Shown here one piece after another: positions 53,170 to 61,685 of a stretch of DNA of 64,000 bases. A model generated the notes under the pieces. It worked only from the letters and a program-made list of their open reading frames with translations, did no database searches and had not been told where the DNA came from. This stretch comes from Clostridia bacterium (GTDB lineage Bacteria; Bacillota; Clostridia; Oscillospirales; Acutalibacteraceae): the NCBI GenBank assembly GCA_017407995.1, contig JAFQVM010000016.1:119375-183374 (forward strand), in the 5' to 3' direction. A program made the translations under genes and the position numbers. How positions within the stretch are numbered: position 1 is the first letter of the stretch; every line of letters starts with the position of its first letter.

Positions 53170-54012
53170 GTGGACACAGTTGTCAGCAAACAGTTAAAAA
53201 TTAAAGCTTGTAAAGTAAGAATGGGAATAATTGAGGGAGTTTATAATGCAAAATCGGGTCATCCCGGCGGCTCTCTTTCTATTGCAGATATTCTCACATA
53301 TCTCTATTTCCACCGCCTTAACATTGACCCGAAGAATCCACAGTGGGAGGATAGAGACAGGTTTGTTATGTCAAAGGGCCATGCGGCTCCGGCGTATTAT
53401 TCTGTACTTGCACACAGAGGATATTTTCCTGTTGAAGAGCTTAAAACTCTTCGCAAACCTGATTCAAGACTTCAGGGACATCCCAGTATGAAGATGACCC
53501 CGGGTGTTGACGCAAGCACAGGTTCGCTTGGTCAAGGTATTTCTGTTGCTGTCGGTATGGCACTTGGCGCAAAGATTTCAGGTAAAAACTTTAGAGTTTA
53601 TACTATTTTAGGTGATGGAGAGATTCAGGAAGGTCAGGTTTGGGAAGCTGCTATGTATGCCAGCTCTAAGGGACTTGATAATCTTGTTGCTGTTGTTGAT
53701 AACAACAATCTTCAAATTGACGGAACGGTTGCAGATGTTAATTCTCCGTATCCTATTGCTGAGAAATTTAAAGCTTTTGGTTGGAATGTTATTGAAATAT
53801 ATGCAGACAGCTTTGATGAAATTGATGCAGCTTTTAACGCTGCCATTGAGTTCAAGGGCAAACCTACGGTTATTGTAGCAAAGAGTGTAAAAGGCAAAGG
53901 TGTCTCCTTTATGGAGAATCAGTGTTCCTGGCACGGAAAGGCTCCAAGCGAGGAGCAGTATAAGGAAGCTATGGAAGAGCTTAACGCTACTCTTGCAAGC
54001 CTTGAGGCTTAA
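53170..54012 (+). CDS. Transketolase, N-terminal subunit
   Basis: Protein of 280 residues; GTG 53170 is used because GGAGGTGA lies five bases upstream. It carries the thiamine-diphosphate half: SKGHAAPAYYSVLAHRGYF, GSLGQGISVAVGMALGAK, GDGEIQEGQVWEAAM and the ThDP/Mg motif VDNNNLQIDG. With the next gene it forms a split transketolase that moves two-carbon units in the non-oxidative pentose phosphate path. Split forms are common in Clostridia. Confidence 0.93.
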   Translation: MDTVVSKQLKIKACKVRMGIIEGVYNAKSGHPGGSLSIADILTYLYFHRLNIDPKNPQWEDRDRFVMSKGHAAPAYYSVLAHRGYFPVEELKTLRKPDSRLQGHPSMKMTPGVDASTGSLGQGISVAVGMALGAKISGKNFRVYTILGDGEIQEGQVWEAAMYASSKGLDNLVAVVDNNNLQIDGTVADVNSPYPIAEKFKAFGWNVIEIYADSFDEIDAAFNAAIEFKGKPTVIVAKSVKGKGVSFMENQCSWHGKAPSEEQYKEAMEELNATLASLEA

Positions 54013-54042
54013 CAATTTTGTCTTTGAAAGGAATGTCGTATT

Positions 54043-55002
54043 ATGGCAGATATTATAAAGTTAGCAACACGTGACGCATACGGAAAAGCGCTTGTTGAAC
54101 TTGGCGAAGTTAACGATAAGGTTGTTGTTCTTGATGCAGACCTTGCAGAGGCAACAAAAACAATAATGTTCAAAAAGGCTTATCCGGATAGATTTTTTGA
54201 CACCGGTATTGCTGAGAGTAACATGATGAGCCTTGCAGGCGGACTTTCAACAACAGGGTTTACTGTTTTTGCTAGTTCTTTCGCTATGTTTGCTGCAGGT
54301 CGAGCTTTTGAGCAGATAAGAAATACAATAGGATATCCTCATTTAAACGTAAAAATTGGTGCAACCCATGCCGGTATTTCTGTCGGCGAAGACGGTGCAA
54401 GCCATCAGTGCTGTGAGGATATAGCTCTTATGCGTACAATTCCAGGTATGGTTATTATCAATCCTGCTGATGATGTTGAAGCAAGAGCTGCAGTTTTTGC
54501 TGCTGCAGAATATGAAGGACCTGTATATCTTCGCTTCGGACGTCTTGCAGTACCGAGAATAAATGATGCAGATAATTATAATTTTGAAATAGGCAAGGCA
54601 ATAACTCTTGCAGAGGGCAGTGATGTTACAATTATTGCTACAGGTCTTATGGTAAATGAGGCTATAATGGCTAAGGATATCCTTGCTAAAGAAAATATTT
54701 CAGCCAGAGTTATAAATATGCACACCATTAAGCCTATTGATAGAGATGCTATCATATCGGCAGCTAAGCAAACAGGTGCAATAGTTACTGCTGAGGAGCA
54801 TTCTGTTATCGGAGGACTTGGCGGAGCTGTCAGTGAGGTGGTCAGTGAGACTGTTCCCGTACCGGTGCTTAAAGTCGGTGTTGAGGATACTTACGGACGC
54901 TCAGGTCCTGCTGTTGAGATGCTTCATATCTATGGTCTTGATGCTGAAAACATTGTCAAAAAAGCAAAGCAAGCTATTGAGCTTAAGAATAGCCGTGCAT
55001 AA
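54043..55002 (+). CDS. Transketolase, C-terminal subunit
   Basis: Protein of 319 residues with the pyrimidine-binding domain (DADLAEATKT, FDTGIAESNMMSLAGGL, FEQIRNTIGYPHLNVK, HAGISVGEDGASHQ) and the transketolase C-terminal domain (VINMHTIKPIDRDAI, EEHSVIGGLGGAVSE). It pairs with the N-terminal subunit 30 bases upstream. AAAGGAATG precedes the start. Together they should make a complete enzyme; the call is not DXS, whose two halves are fused. Confidence 0.93.
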   Translation: MADIIKLATRDAYGKALVELGEVNDKVVVLDADLAEATKTIMFKKAYPDRFFDTGIAESNMMSLAGGLSTTGFTVFASSFAMFAAGRAFEQIRNTIGYPHLNVKIGATHAGISVGEDGASHQCCEDIALMRTIPGMVIINPADDVEARAAVFAAAEYEGPVYLRFGRLAVPRINDADNYNFEIGKAITLAEGSDVTIIATGLMVNEAIMAKDILAKENISARVINMHTIKPIDRDAIISAAKQTGAIVTAEEHSVIGGLGGAVSEVVSETVPVPVLKVGVEDTYGRSGPAVEMLHIYGLDAENIVKKAKQAIELKNSRA

Positions 55003-55020
55003 AGTTGAAAGGGTTATATA

Positions 55021-56847
55021 ATGCCACAAGGAAGGTTTAAAAAAAGTACAGTTGCAGTTGCTGCCGCAATCATTGTTTTGTTTGTGGTAGCAGCCGTAGT
55101 TGCTTTGCTTTTCTTCTTTGGTAATGATAACGGTATGCCTGCTGACGGGCAAGCCATAGTATATAAAAAAGGCGACGGTGTATATCTCAGTGCAGCAGGC
55201 GAAAAGGTAAAAATAACTATGGGGGATGATTCCTCGGTTCTTATAACGGAGGATAATAGGTTTCTTATATACACAACTCCTTCAGCGAAGGTCAGCAAGA
55301 AATATGACATATATGCTTGTGATGTTTCAAATGCTTCAAAGGTAAAAAAAGGACCGGTACTGATTGATTACGGAGTTGAGTTGAGTTTTAAATATTCTTC
55401 CGGAGTAGTGTACTATTCTAAGCAAGATTCTAATAATCTTGCGATAACAACATATTTATATAATTTGAGTAATGGCCGAAAGACAGACATTGATTTTGGA
55501 ATAAACAATATTTTTGTTCCTTCACAAGGTGAAACAATTTTCTACACAAAGAAATTTGTTGATTCTGAAGCATTGTATTCGTTTTCTCCGAACATAGGAA
55601 ACAAAGAACTTGTTAAAACTGTTGCTGATGTGCATTTTTATGATGACGGAGAGAATGCGGAGTTGCTTTTTGAAACGGGCTCATATAATGAGGGAGAGTC
55701 GGAACTTTATCGTGTTATTCCAGGAGAGAATCCTGTGCAGATAGCTACTATGGTCAGTGGTGTTTTGTATGATGAGTATGTTGCGGGCGGAAATCTTTAT
55801 TATTTCACAAAGAAGGATACGCCTACAGATTGGCGTGGAATAATTGAGGATGATGCAGAAGAGAGCGACAGCATTTTAAAGGAACCCAACAAAAGCGACT
55901 ATACTTTTATTTTTGGAATAAGTATTCAGTATAGACTGGATATGGAGAAATATCAAAAGAAACAGCTGAGGGATGCTATTCGTGAGTATCTCAATACCGA
56001 AGTTGCAGAAGAAAAGTTTAGTGAGACCTATAATCTTTATGTAAGAAACAATAATGTTTCTAAAAAGATAGCCGATGGAGTAGAAATAGAAAATGTTTTT
56101 GCAGTTTCCAAGACGGGGATGCCACGCATTGTTTTTACTTCAACACAAATTATACAGAGCGATATGAGTATATCTGAACTTTCGGAATCGGTAGATGATA
56201 ATAGTTTTGACAGTGTAAAACCGACTGTTGACAAGCTTATTTCGGAGTGTATAAAAAAGACAGGTTTTCTTTATGCTGATGTTAACAGAAGAGACCCTGT
56301 TGAGCTTTTGTCTTATGATAATAAAAAAGCTGAATTTGTTTTAACTGATTCAAAAGATGCATTTTTTGTAAAAGTTTTTGAAGATAGCAATGATGTTTTT
56401 ACTTTGTATAAACAGACACTTTCAGAAAAAGCAGCTTTAGAGCCTGAGCAACTTGCATCGTCGGTAATAAACTGTAAAATTTCAGGCGAGAAGATATGGT
56501 ATCAGAAAAACGATTTGGGATTGTCATCCGGTGACCTTTATGAGTACTATAATGGAGAAACCGATAAGTTGGAAACAAAAATTTCATCGTTTAATACTTT
56601 TGGAAAAGATGAAATAGTTTTCTTTAAAAACTTTGTCTCAGAAGACGGGGTAGAGATAGCTGATTTTTATATTTACAACGGAAAGAGAGTTTCAGATATT
56701 TCCAAGGATGTAAATGTCAGCAGCATAGAAGACAACGAAGACGGTGTAGCTTTTATATCCGAAAAGGATAACGGAAAGCTTTGCATATATTCAAAAAATA
56801 AACTTGCTGAAATAGACAGTGAAGTTTATACGATTTTAGCGTATTAA
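55021..56847 (+). CDS. Signal-anchored extracellular protein of unknown function
   Basis: Protein of 608 residues. One N-terminal membrane helix (about 10-33) follows a basic start. The remainder is predicted extracellular and beta-rich with repeated short segments ending in aromatic pairs (VVYYSKQ, IFYTKK, LYYFTKK, IWYQKN, IVFFKN), suggesting a propeller-like fold similar to DUF5050-type proteins. A charged segment near 275-340 interrupts it. I do not recognise a catalytic motif. It lies 18 bases after transketolase and 12 before a DivIVA-like gene, so it belongs to the same run of genes, possibly with a surface or division role. Confidence 0.55.
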   Translation: MPQGRFKKSTVAVAAAIIVLFVVAAVVALLFFFGNDNGMPADGQAIVYKKGDGVYLSAAGEKVKITMGDDSSVLITEDNRFLIYTTPSAKVSKKYDIYACDVSNASKVKKGPVLIDYGVELSFKYSSGVVYYSKQDSNNLAITTYLYNLSNGRKTDIDFGINNIFVPSQGETIFYTKKFVDSEALYSFSPNIGNKELVKTVADVHFYDDGENAELLFETGSYNEGESELYRVIPGENPVQIATMVSGVLYDEYVAGGNLYYFTKKDTPTDWRGIIEDDAEESDSILKEPNKSDYTFIFGISIQYRLDMEKYQKKQLRDAIREYLNTEVAEEKFSETYNLYVRNNNVSKKIADGVEIENVFAVSKTGMPRIVFTSTQIIQSDMSISELSESVDDNSFDSVKPTVDKLISECIKKTGFLYADVNRRDPVELLSYDNKKAEFVLTDSKDAFFVKVFEDSNDVFTLYKQTLSEKAALEPEQLASSVINCKISGEKIWYQKNDLGLSSGDLYEYYNGETDKLETKISSFNTFGKDEIVFFKNFVSEDGVEIADFYIYNGKRVSDISKDVNVSSIEDNEDGVAFISEKDNGKLCIYSKNKLAEIDSEVYTILAY

Positions 56848-56859
56848 GGAGGGTTTTAT

Positions 56860-57753
56860 ATGGGCGGTGATGTGTTCTTTAAAACCATGACTTTTGGTGG
56901 TTTCAATAAGAATGATGTGCTGGAGTATATTGGCAATCAGCAGGAACAGCTGGTTGCTGCAGAAAAAAAACTCAAGGAGAATGAGGCACGTCTTGCCGAT
57001 GCTTTGAAAAATGCTGAAAGTTATAAGACGATGCTTGCTCAGCAGCAGAACAAGGCAGAAGAGTTTTTTGCTTTAAGTGAGGAATATGCTAAAAAGATAT
57101 TTGAGCTTGAGGATGAAGTAAACGAACTTAATAGCAAGCTCAGCAGTATAGAAGTAGGGTGCGAACGAGCAAAAGATGTTGAGGGACAAATTGGAGCACT
57201 TGTACTTGATGCACTTTTGTATTCAGACAAAATAATCCAAAGTGCTAAAGCTTCTGCAAAGGGAATTTCTTCTGATACCAGACGTACTATCGCAGAAGCA
57301 GCTAGCGGTGTGGATGAAATCGGTGAGGATATAACTCAGATTTCCGATAACTTTGGTGAAGTGGTTGCATCACTTGTTTCTAAAATCAACTCTCTTTCTA
57401 CAAATCTCACGTCGGTTGCTGACAAGCTTGATTCTGAGGAAGAGCGTATAGATAAAGAACAATTTACTTTTGGCGAAAACGGTGAAGTACATCTTCCGTT
57501 TTTAGATGAAGGACATTTTGGATTGTCCGGAGAAGGTATAGATATTTCAGACGATGATATTCGCAATCTTGTAAATATGCTGGAATCAAATTCAAAAATT
57601 GATGAACCTGTATCTGAAATATTGGACAGCCTTAAAGATGAAGATAAAGAAGAAATATCGGAAGATGATGTTTCAAAGACGGTGGAGACCCAAACTCTTT
57701 CCGAAGAGGAAATTGCTGAAATGACAAGAAAGTTTCTTGAGGGTACCGAGTAA
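56860..57753 (+). CDS. DivIVA-like coiled-coil protein (second copy)
   Basis: Protein of 297 residues. An N-terminal segment FFKTMTFGGFNKNDVLEYIG resembles the DivIVA membrane-binding start. It is followed by coiled coil (about 22-100), a second helical region (110-190) and an acidic, Ser/Glu-rich tail. It is clearly different from the 49652 protein in sequence. Likely a scaffold at the septum or membrane; function inferred from architecture only. AGGAGGG precedes the start. Confidence 0.65.
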   Translation: MGGDVFFKTMTFGGFNKNDVLEYIGNQQEQLVAAEKKLKENEARLADALKNAESYKTMLAQQQNKAEEFFALSEEYAKKIFELEDEVNELNSKLSSIEVGCERAKDVEGQIGALVLDALLYSDKIIQSAKASAKGISSDTRRTIAEAASGVDEIGEDITQISDNFGEVVASLVSKINSLSTNLTSVADKLDSEEERIDKEQFTFGENGEVHLPFLDEGHFGLSGEGIDISDDDIRNLVNMLESNSKIDEPVSEILDSLKDEDKEEISEDDVSKTVETQTLSEEEIAEMTRKFLEGTE

Positions 57754-57768
57754 AATCGGAGAAAAATA

Positions 57769-58305
57769 ATGGCTGAATACATATTGAACACCAATCAATT
57801 AAGAGAATATTGTTCAACTTTAAAAGCTGGAGACAGGGTGTTACTTTCAGGTGAGGTGTTTACATCTCGTGATGCAGCACACAAGCGTTTGAGTGAAATG
57901 TTGAAAGCAGGGGAAGCGCTTCCCTTTGAATTAAAGGATGCCAGCATATATTATGCAGGTCCTACACCTACAAAACCTGGTGATGTAATAGGTAGTTGCG
58001 GACCAACGACCTCGGGCAGAATGGATGTATATGCACCAATGCTGCTTGATGCAGGATTATGCTGTATGATTGGAAAAGGTGAACGTAACAAAGAAGTTGT
58101 TGATGCGATAAAGCGTAATAACTGTGTTTATCTTTGCGCTATAGGCGGTGCAGGTGCATTGGCATCAAAATGTATATCCGAGTGTGAAGAAATTGCATTT
58201 TTTGACCTTGGATGTGAAAGCATAAAGCGTCTTATATTTAATAACTTTCCTCTTGTAGTAGGAATTGACTCGAAAGGCAGTAGCTTGTTCAAAAAATTTT
58301 TTTAA
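57769..58305 (+). CDS. Fumarate hydratase class I beta-type (TtdB/FumA C-terminal) subunit
   Basis: Protein of 178 residues equal to the C-terminal swivelling domain of class I fumarases. It has the family signature GSCGPTTSGRMDVYAP near residues 75-90, IGKGERN, and GGAGALASK. In two-subunit hydro-lyases this beta subunit pairs with a larger alpha subunit that holds the [4Fe-4S] cluster. No alpha gene is adjacent; the neighbour is a coiled-coil protein. It may therefore work with an unlinked alpha subunit for fumarate/malate or tartrate-type dehydration. The start has GGAG close by and the length is normal for the subunit. Confidence 0.85.
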   Translation: MAEYILNTNQLREYCSTLKAGDRVLLSGEVFTSRDAAHKRLSEMLKAGEALPFELKDASIYYAGPTPTKPGDVIGSCGPTTSGRMDVYAPMLLDAGLCCMIGKGERNKEVVDAIKRNNCVYLCAIGGAGALASKCISECEEIAFFDLGCESIKRLIFNNFPLVVGIDSKGSSLFKKFF

Positions 58306-58324
58306 AAAACTTGTAAAAATTCTC

Positions 58325-58353
58325 TTGACAAAGGTGTTTTGCGGGTATATACT
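58325..58353 (+). promoter_or_regulatory. Strong promoter of the T-box unit
   Basis: Consensus TTGACA, 17-base spacer, TATACT; transcription would begin near 58360, at the base of the leader structure. Confidence 0.85.
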
Positions 58354-58359
58354 TACAAA

Positions 58360-58632
58360 AAAATGAATCTTACCCCACAAAGGCTATGACGGAGACAGAT
58401 TTCAGTACTGAAGCTTACAGAGAGTTCGTGGTTGGTGCAAACGGATACTCACGCTGAAAATCGAATCACTCCTGAGCAGAAACCCGAAAGTTTTACCGGT
58501 AGGCGTTTCCGTACGACTGCGTTAAAGTCAAGGGCTTATTGGAGCTTGAGGGCGCTTTTTGCGCTGAATTTGGGTGGTACCGTGGATTAATATCCGCCCC
58601 AGACTTTTGTTTGGGGCGGTTTTGTTTTTTTT
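58360..58632 (+). promoter_or_regulatory. T-box riboswitch, predicted isoleucine-specific
   Basis: The leader has all T-box landmarks. Stem I has K-turn elements (ATGAC...CTGAGC), AG-box AGAGAGT and apical GGTTGGTGCAAAC. The T-box sequence TGGGTGGTACCGTGG is at 58571-58585, and the terminator stem CCGCCCC/GGGGCGG with T-run at 58594-58632. Helix GGAG (58391-58394) pairs with CTCC (58469-58472), and GATTTCAG pairs with CTGAAAATC above the loop. That leaves GAATCA on the 3' side, with the specifier read as AUC (58465-58467) followed by the usual A. The acceptor-pairing bulge TGGT wants discriminator A, which fits tRNA-Ile and argues against Ser (UCA reading, discriminator G). Uncharged tRNA should relieve termination. 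Beyond this element the 58306-58662 gap holds only the promoter and RBS. Confidence 0.9.
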
Positions 58633-58662
58633 AAAATTTTTAATTATGAAAGGGAGTTTACT

Positions 58663-59235
58663 ATGGAAATTATTATTAATGAAATCGCTCAGCGAATACG
58701 TGACCTTCGTGATATTATGGGTTACACAACTGAGGAAATGGCTAAAGCTGTTGGCTGTTCAGAAGAGGAGTATATTGCAGCAGAGAAGGGCGAAGTTGAC
58801 TTTTCTTTCACATTCATTTATAAATGTGCGGAAAAATTTGATGTTGATATGATTGAAATACTTACGGGAGATAACCCGAGACTTTCGTATTATTCAGTTG
58901 TTCGCAAGGATGAGGGTCTTCCCATGAAGCGTCGTTCTGGATTTAACTATTATCATCTTGGATATAGATTTAAGGATAAGCTTTGTGAACCATTCCTTGT
59001 TACGGCGCCTTATTCTGAAGAAGAGCAAAACAAACCTATTCATTTGTCAACCCACGAGGGACAGGAGTTCGACTATATCATTAAGGGAAGCTTAAAGGTA
59101 GCTTTTGAGGACCATGTAGAAGTTCTCAATGAGGGAGACAGTGTGCTTTATAATTCCGCTCACGGTCATGGTATGATTGCTACTAACGGAGAAGATTGTA
59201 CTTTCCTTGCAATTATTCTCAAGAAGCCGGAATAA
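58663..59235 (+). CDS. XRE-family regulator with cupin domain
   Basis: Protein of 190 residues. It has an N-terminal helix-turn-helix (IRDLRDIMGYTTEEMAKAVG; residues 10-65) and a C-terminal cupin barrel (residues about 120-188, with HEGQEFDYIIKGSLKV and GDSVLYNSAHGHGMI). Cupin-XRE proteins sense small ligands and often sit beside the metabolic gene they control, here an acyl-CoA synthetase 40 bases downstream. Both follow the T-box terminator, so their synthesis should be raised when the sensed tRNA is uncharged. GAAAGGGAG provides the RBS. The ligand is unknown. Confidence 0.85.
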   Translation: MEIIINEIAQRIRDLRDIMGYTTEEMAKAVGCSEEEYIAAEKGEVDFSFTFIYKCAEKFDVDMIEILTGDNPRLSYYSVVRKDEGLPMKRRSGFNYYHLGYRFKDKLCEPFLVTAPYSEEEQNKPIHLSTHEGQEFDYIIKGSLKVAFEDHVEVLNEGDSVLYNSAHGHGMIATNGEDCTFLAIILKKPE

Positions 59236-59275
59236 AAAATCATTTTACCATTTTGCGAAAGGAATGAAACAGTTT

Positions 59276-60922
59276 ATGCTGAATTTAAACTTAAAATTTG
59301 TTGATGAATTTTATGATGATAAAGGTAATCTTGTTGATTACAAGCTTAAATGTCCGGATAATTTCAACTTCTCCTATGATGTAGTGGATGAAATTGCAAA
59401 AGCTGAACCTGATAAGAGGGCTATGCTTTGGTGCAATCCTAAGGGCGAGGAAAAGGTCTTTACTTACGGTGATTTAAAATACTATAGCGATAAAACGGCC
59501 AATATGCTCAAGGCAAAGGGTATAGGCAAGGGTGACATGGTAATGGTAATCTTAAAACGTCACTATCAGTTCTGGTTTACCATTCTTGCACTTCATAAGC
59601 TTGGAGCTGTAATTATTCCTGCAACATTTATGCTTGCAAAGCACGATATTGTTTACAGAGTAAATGCAGCAGATATCAAAGCGGTTATATGTACTGGTGA
59701 AGGGGATGTAGCGGCACACGTAGATGAGGCTATGCCCGAATGTCCTTCTTTGAAAATCCGCATCATGGTTAACGGTCAGAGAGACGGTTGGGATGATTTT
59801 ATGTCAGACATGGAAAAAGCTGATGACCATCTCGAACGTGTAGAGACAAAGTATGACGAACCGCTGATTGTTTACTTCTCATCAGGTACTACAGGTAATC
59901 CAAAAATGGCAATGCATGCGCATACTTATGCACTTGCACACATGACAACAGCTAAGTATTGGCACAACGTTGATGCAGACAGCGTTCATCTCACCATAGC
60001 GGATACCGGATGGGGAAAAGCTGTCTGGGGTAAGCTCTATGGCGAGATGTTTATGGAAAGTTGTGTGTTTGTATATGACTTTGATAAGTTTGTTGCAAAT
60101 GAGATACTTTCTATTCTTGAAAAGTATAAAATTACAAGTTTGTGCTGTCCGCCTACAATGTTCAGATTTATGTTGCAGGAAGATGTTGCTTCATATGACC
60201 TCAGCGCTTTGAAATATTGTACAATAGCAGGCGAAGCACTTAATCCAGATGTTTTCAATAATTGGTATGAGCAGACTGGAATAAAGCTTATGGAGGGCTT
60301 CGGACAGACAGAAACTACTCTTCTTATAGCTAATAGGGTAGGAATGGAGCCAAAACCGGGCTCAATGGGTAAGCCGATGCTTCATTATGATGTTGATATT
60401 GTTGACGAAGACGGTAAATCTGTACCGCCTGGAGTAACCGGAGAAATCATTGTTCATACTGATAAAGAAGTTCCGTTCGGTCTGTTTAAGTGCTATCACC
60501 GTGATGAAGCAAAAACTAATGAGGCCTGGCACGACGGTGCTTATCATACAGGTGATACAGCGTGGAAGGATGAGGACGGATATTATTGGTATGTCGGAAG
60601 AACGGACGATGTTATCAAATCTTCCGGTTACAGAATCGGACCGTTTGAGATAGAGAGCGTTCTTACTGAGCATCCTGCGGTTTTAGAGTGTGCTGTTACA
60701 GGTGTACCTGATGCGTTGAGAGGCAATCTCGTTAAGGCTACTATTGTTCTTAAGCCGGGGTTCGAGCCTTCCGAGGAGCTTAAAAAGGAATTGCAGGTAT
60801 ACGTTAAAAAGGAGACTGCTCCGTATAAATATCCAAGAATTGTTGAATTTGTTGAATCTCTTCCAAAGACAGTTAACGGAAAAATAAGACGTGCTCAAAT
60901 CAGAGCCAACGACTTAAAGTGA
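59276..60922 (+). CDS. Medium-chain-type acyl-CoA synthetase (AMP-forming)
   Basis: Protein of 548 residues starting MLNLNLKFVDEFYDD; ATG 59276 follows AAAGGAATG by 11 bases. ANL-superfamily motifs are YFSSGTTGNPKMAMH (P-loop), GEALNP, EGFGQTETTL, YHTGDTAWKDEDGYYWYVGRTDDVIKSSGYRIGPFEIE and the C-terminal lysine in PKTVNGKIRR. The segment ADTGWGKAVWGKLYGE is typical of the medium-chain (MACS) group, which takes short branched or medium acids. The product is an acyl-CoA. With an isoleucine T-box upstream, 2-methylbutyrate is an attractive substrate, but that is inference. Its 3' end overlaps the convergent SOD gene by nine bases. Confidence 0.88.
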   Translation: MLNLNLKFVDEFYDDKGNLVDYKLKCPDNFNFSYDVVDEIAKAEPDKRAMLWCNPKGEEKVFTYGDLKYYSDKTANMLKAKGIGKGDMVMVILKRHYQFWFTILALHKLGAVIIPATFMLAKHDIVYRVNAADIKAVICTGEGDVAAHVDEAMPECPSLKIRIMVNGQRDGWDDFMSDMEKADDHLERVETKYDEPLIVYFSSGTTGNPKMAMHAHTYALAHMTTAKYWHNVDADSVHLTIADTGWGKAVWGKLYGEMFMESCVFVYDFDKFVANEILSILEKYKITSLCCPPTMFRFMLQEDVASYDLSALKYCTIAGEALNPDVFNNWYEQTGIKLMEGFGQTETTLLIANRVGMEPKPGSMGKPMLHYDVDIVDEDGKSVPPGVTGEIIVHTDKEVPFGLFKCYHRDEAKTNEAWHDGAYHTGDTAWKDEDGYYWYVGRTDDVIKSSGYRIGPFEIESVLTEHPAVLECAVTGVPDALRGNLVKATIVLKPGFEPSEELKKELQVYVKKETAPYKYPRIVEFVESLPKTVNGKIRRAQIRANDLK

Positions 60923-61432
60923 GTGTTCCATACCGTAGATAACGCCGCAGGCAATTCGACTGCCGGCATTACCTGACGGATTGGTTCTAAAATCATCGGG
61001 GGAATCGTGAATAATCACGGTTCTCCCGTTTACTTGTTGCGGTATAAACCTATCGGTGTATGTCGCCATGTATGAGTAGCCGTTGTTAGAAAATACTGAC
61101 GGTAAGTCACCTGTGTGTGCAGGATGTCTCGGTGCATTTTTCAAGTTTGCCATATGTCTTTCCGGAGATACTTTAAGCTCGATGTGTGTGCTCTCAAGAT
61201 GGTCTCCTGCGCTTGAAAAGTCATCCAACTCACAAGCTCCGCCTTCGTGTATGTGAATGGCAAAAGGTTCTGCACGGTTGGGAAGACCAAGAAGCTCAAC
61301 CTCTACCATAGTGCCATCGAGCCACGGATAAAATCTTACAGTACCGCTTAAATCCGGTGCAGTACTGTTGCCTGTAACGTCTGCTTGAAAATAATAATAG
61401 TTAGAAAGTGCATCTGATGCTTTATTAAACAT
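60914..61432 (-). CDS. Cu/Zn superoxide dismutase-like protein, no signal peptide
   Basis: Protein of 172 residues of the SodC family. Copper/zinc ligands are all present: HIHE, SAGDH, HPAHTGDLP and VIIHDSPDDF, together with the disulfide Cys pair (GGACELDD and RIACGV) and the channel Arg in GSRIACG. There is no signal peptide or lipobox, so it would be cytosolic, unlike most bacterial SodC, which is exported. AGGAGG precedes the start. Convergent with and overlapping the acyl-CoA synthetase; no terminator is visible between them. It may protect against oxygen or act as a metal store. Confidence 0.88.
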   Translation of the reverse strand: MFNKASDALSNYYYFQADVTGNSTAPDLSGTVRFYPWLDGTMVEVELLGLPNRAEPFAIHIHEGGACELDDFSSAGDHLESTHIELKVSPERHMANLKNAPRHPAHTGDLPSVFSNNGYSYMATYTDRFIPQQVNGRTVIIHDSPDDFRTNPSGNAGSRIACGVIYGMEHSL

Positions 61433-61512
61433 AGTTTTCCTCCTGTGTTGTTTTTGCCTCAGTGTTAAATATATAGAAGCGATATATTATATTCCCTTTC
61501 TTTTATAAATGT

Positions 61513-61526
61513 GAGCACAGTTGCTC
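61513..61526. promoter_or_regulatory. Short inverted repeat upstream of the SOD gene
   Basis: GAGCA-CAGT-TGCTC, about 80 bases upstream of the SOD start, between the divergent SOD and aminotransferase genes. Possible operator. Confidence 0.25.
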
Positions 61527-61624
61527 GAAAAATGACTTTTATAAAAGGGAAAACTATAAATTGCCCAAAATCGAGTTGTAAATAAAGGTAATTTTTGATT
61601 TTTTGCAAGATTTTCAAATTAAGC

Positions 61625-61653
61625 TTGCAAAATTAGATGGAATATAATAGAAT
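61625..61653 (+). promoter_or_regulatory. Promoter of the 61686 aminotransferase gene
   Basis: TTGCAA, 17-base spacer, TAGAAT, 33 bases before the start codon. Confidence 0.6.
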
Positions 61654-61685
61654 ATATAGGAATTATTTTTACGGAGGAAACGGAT

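Noticed and set aside
58306-58324. A-rich/T-rich tract after the fumarase-type gene considered as a terminator.
   Set aside because: There is no clear stem; it is more simply the upstream part of the T-box promoter.
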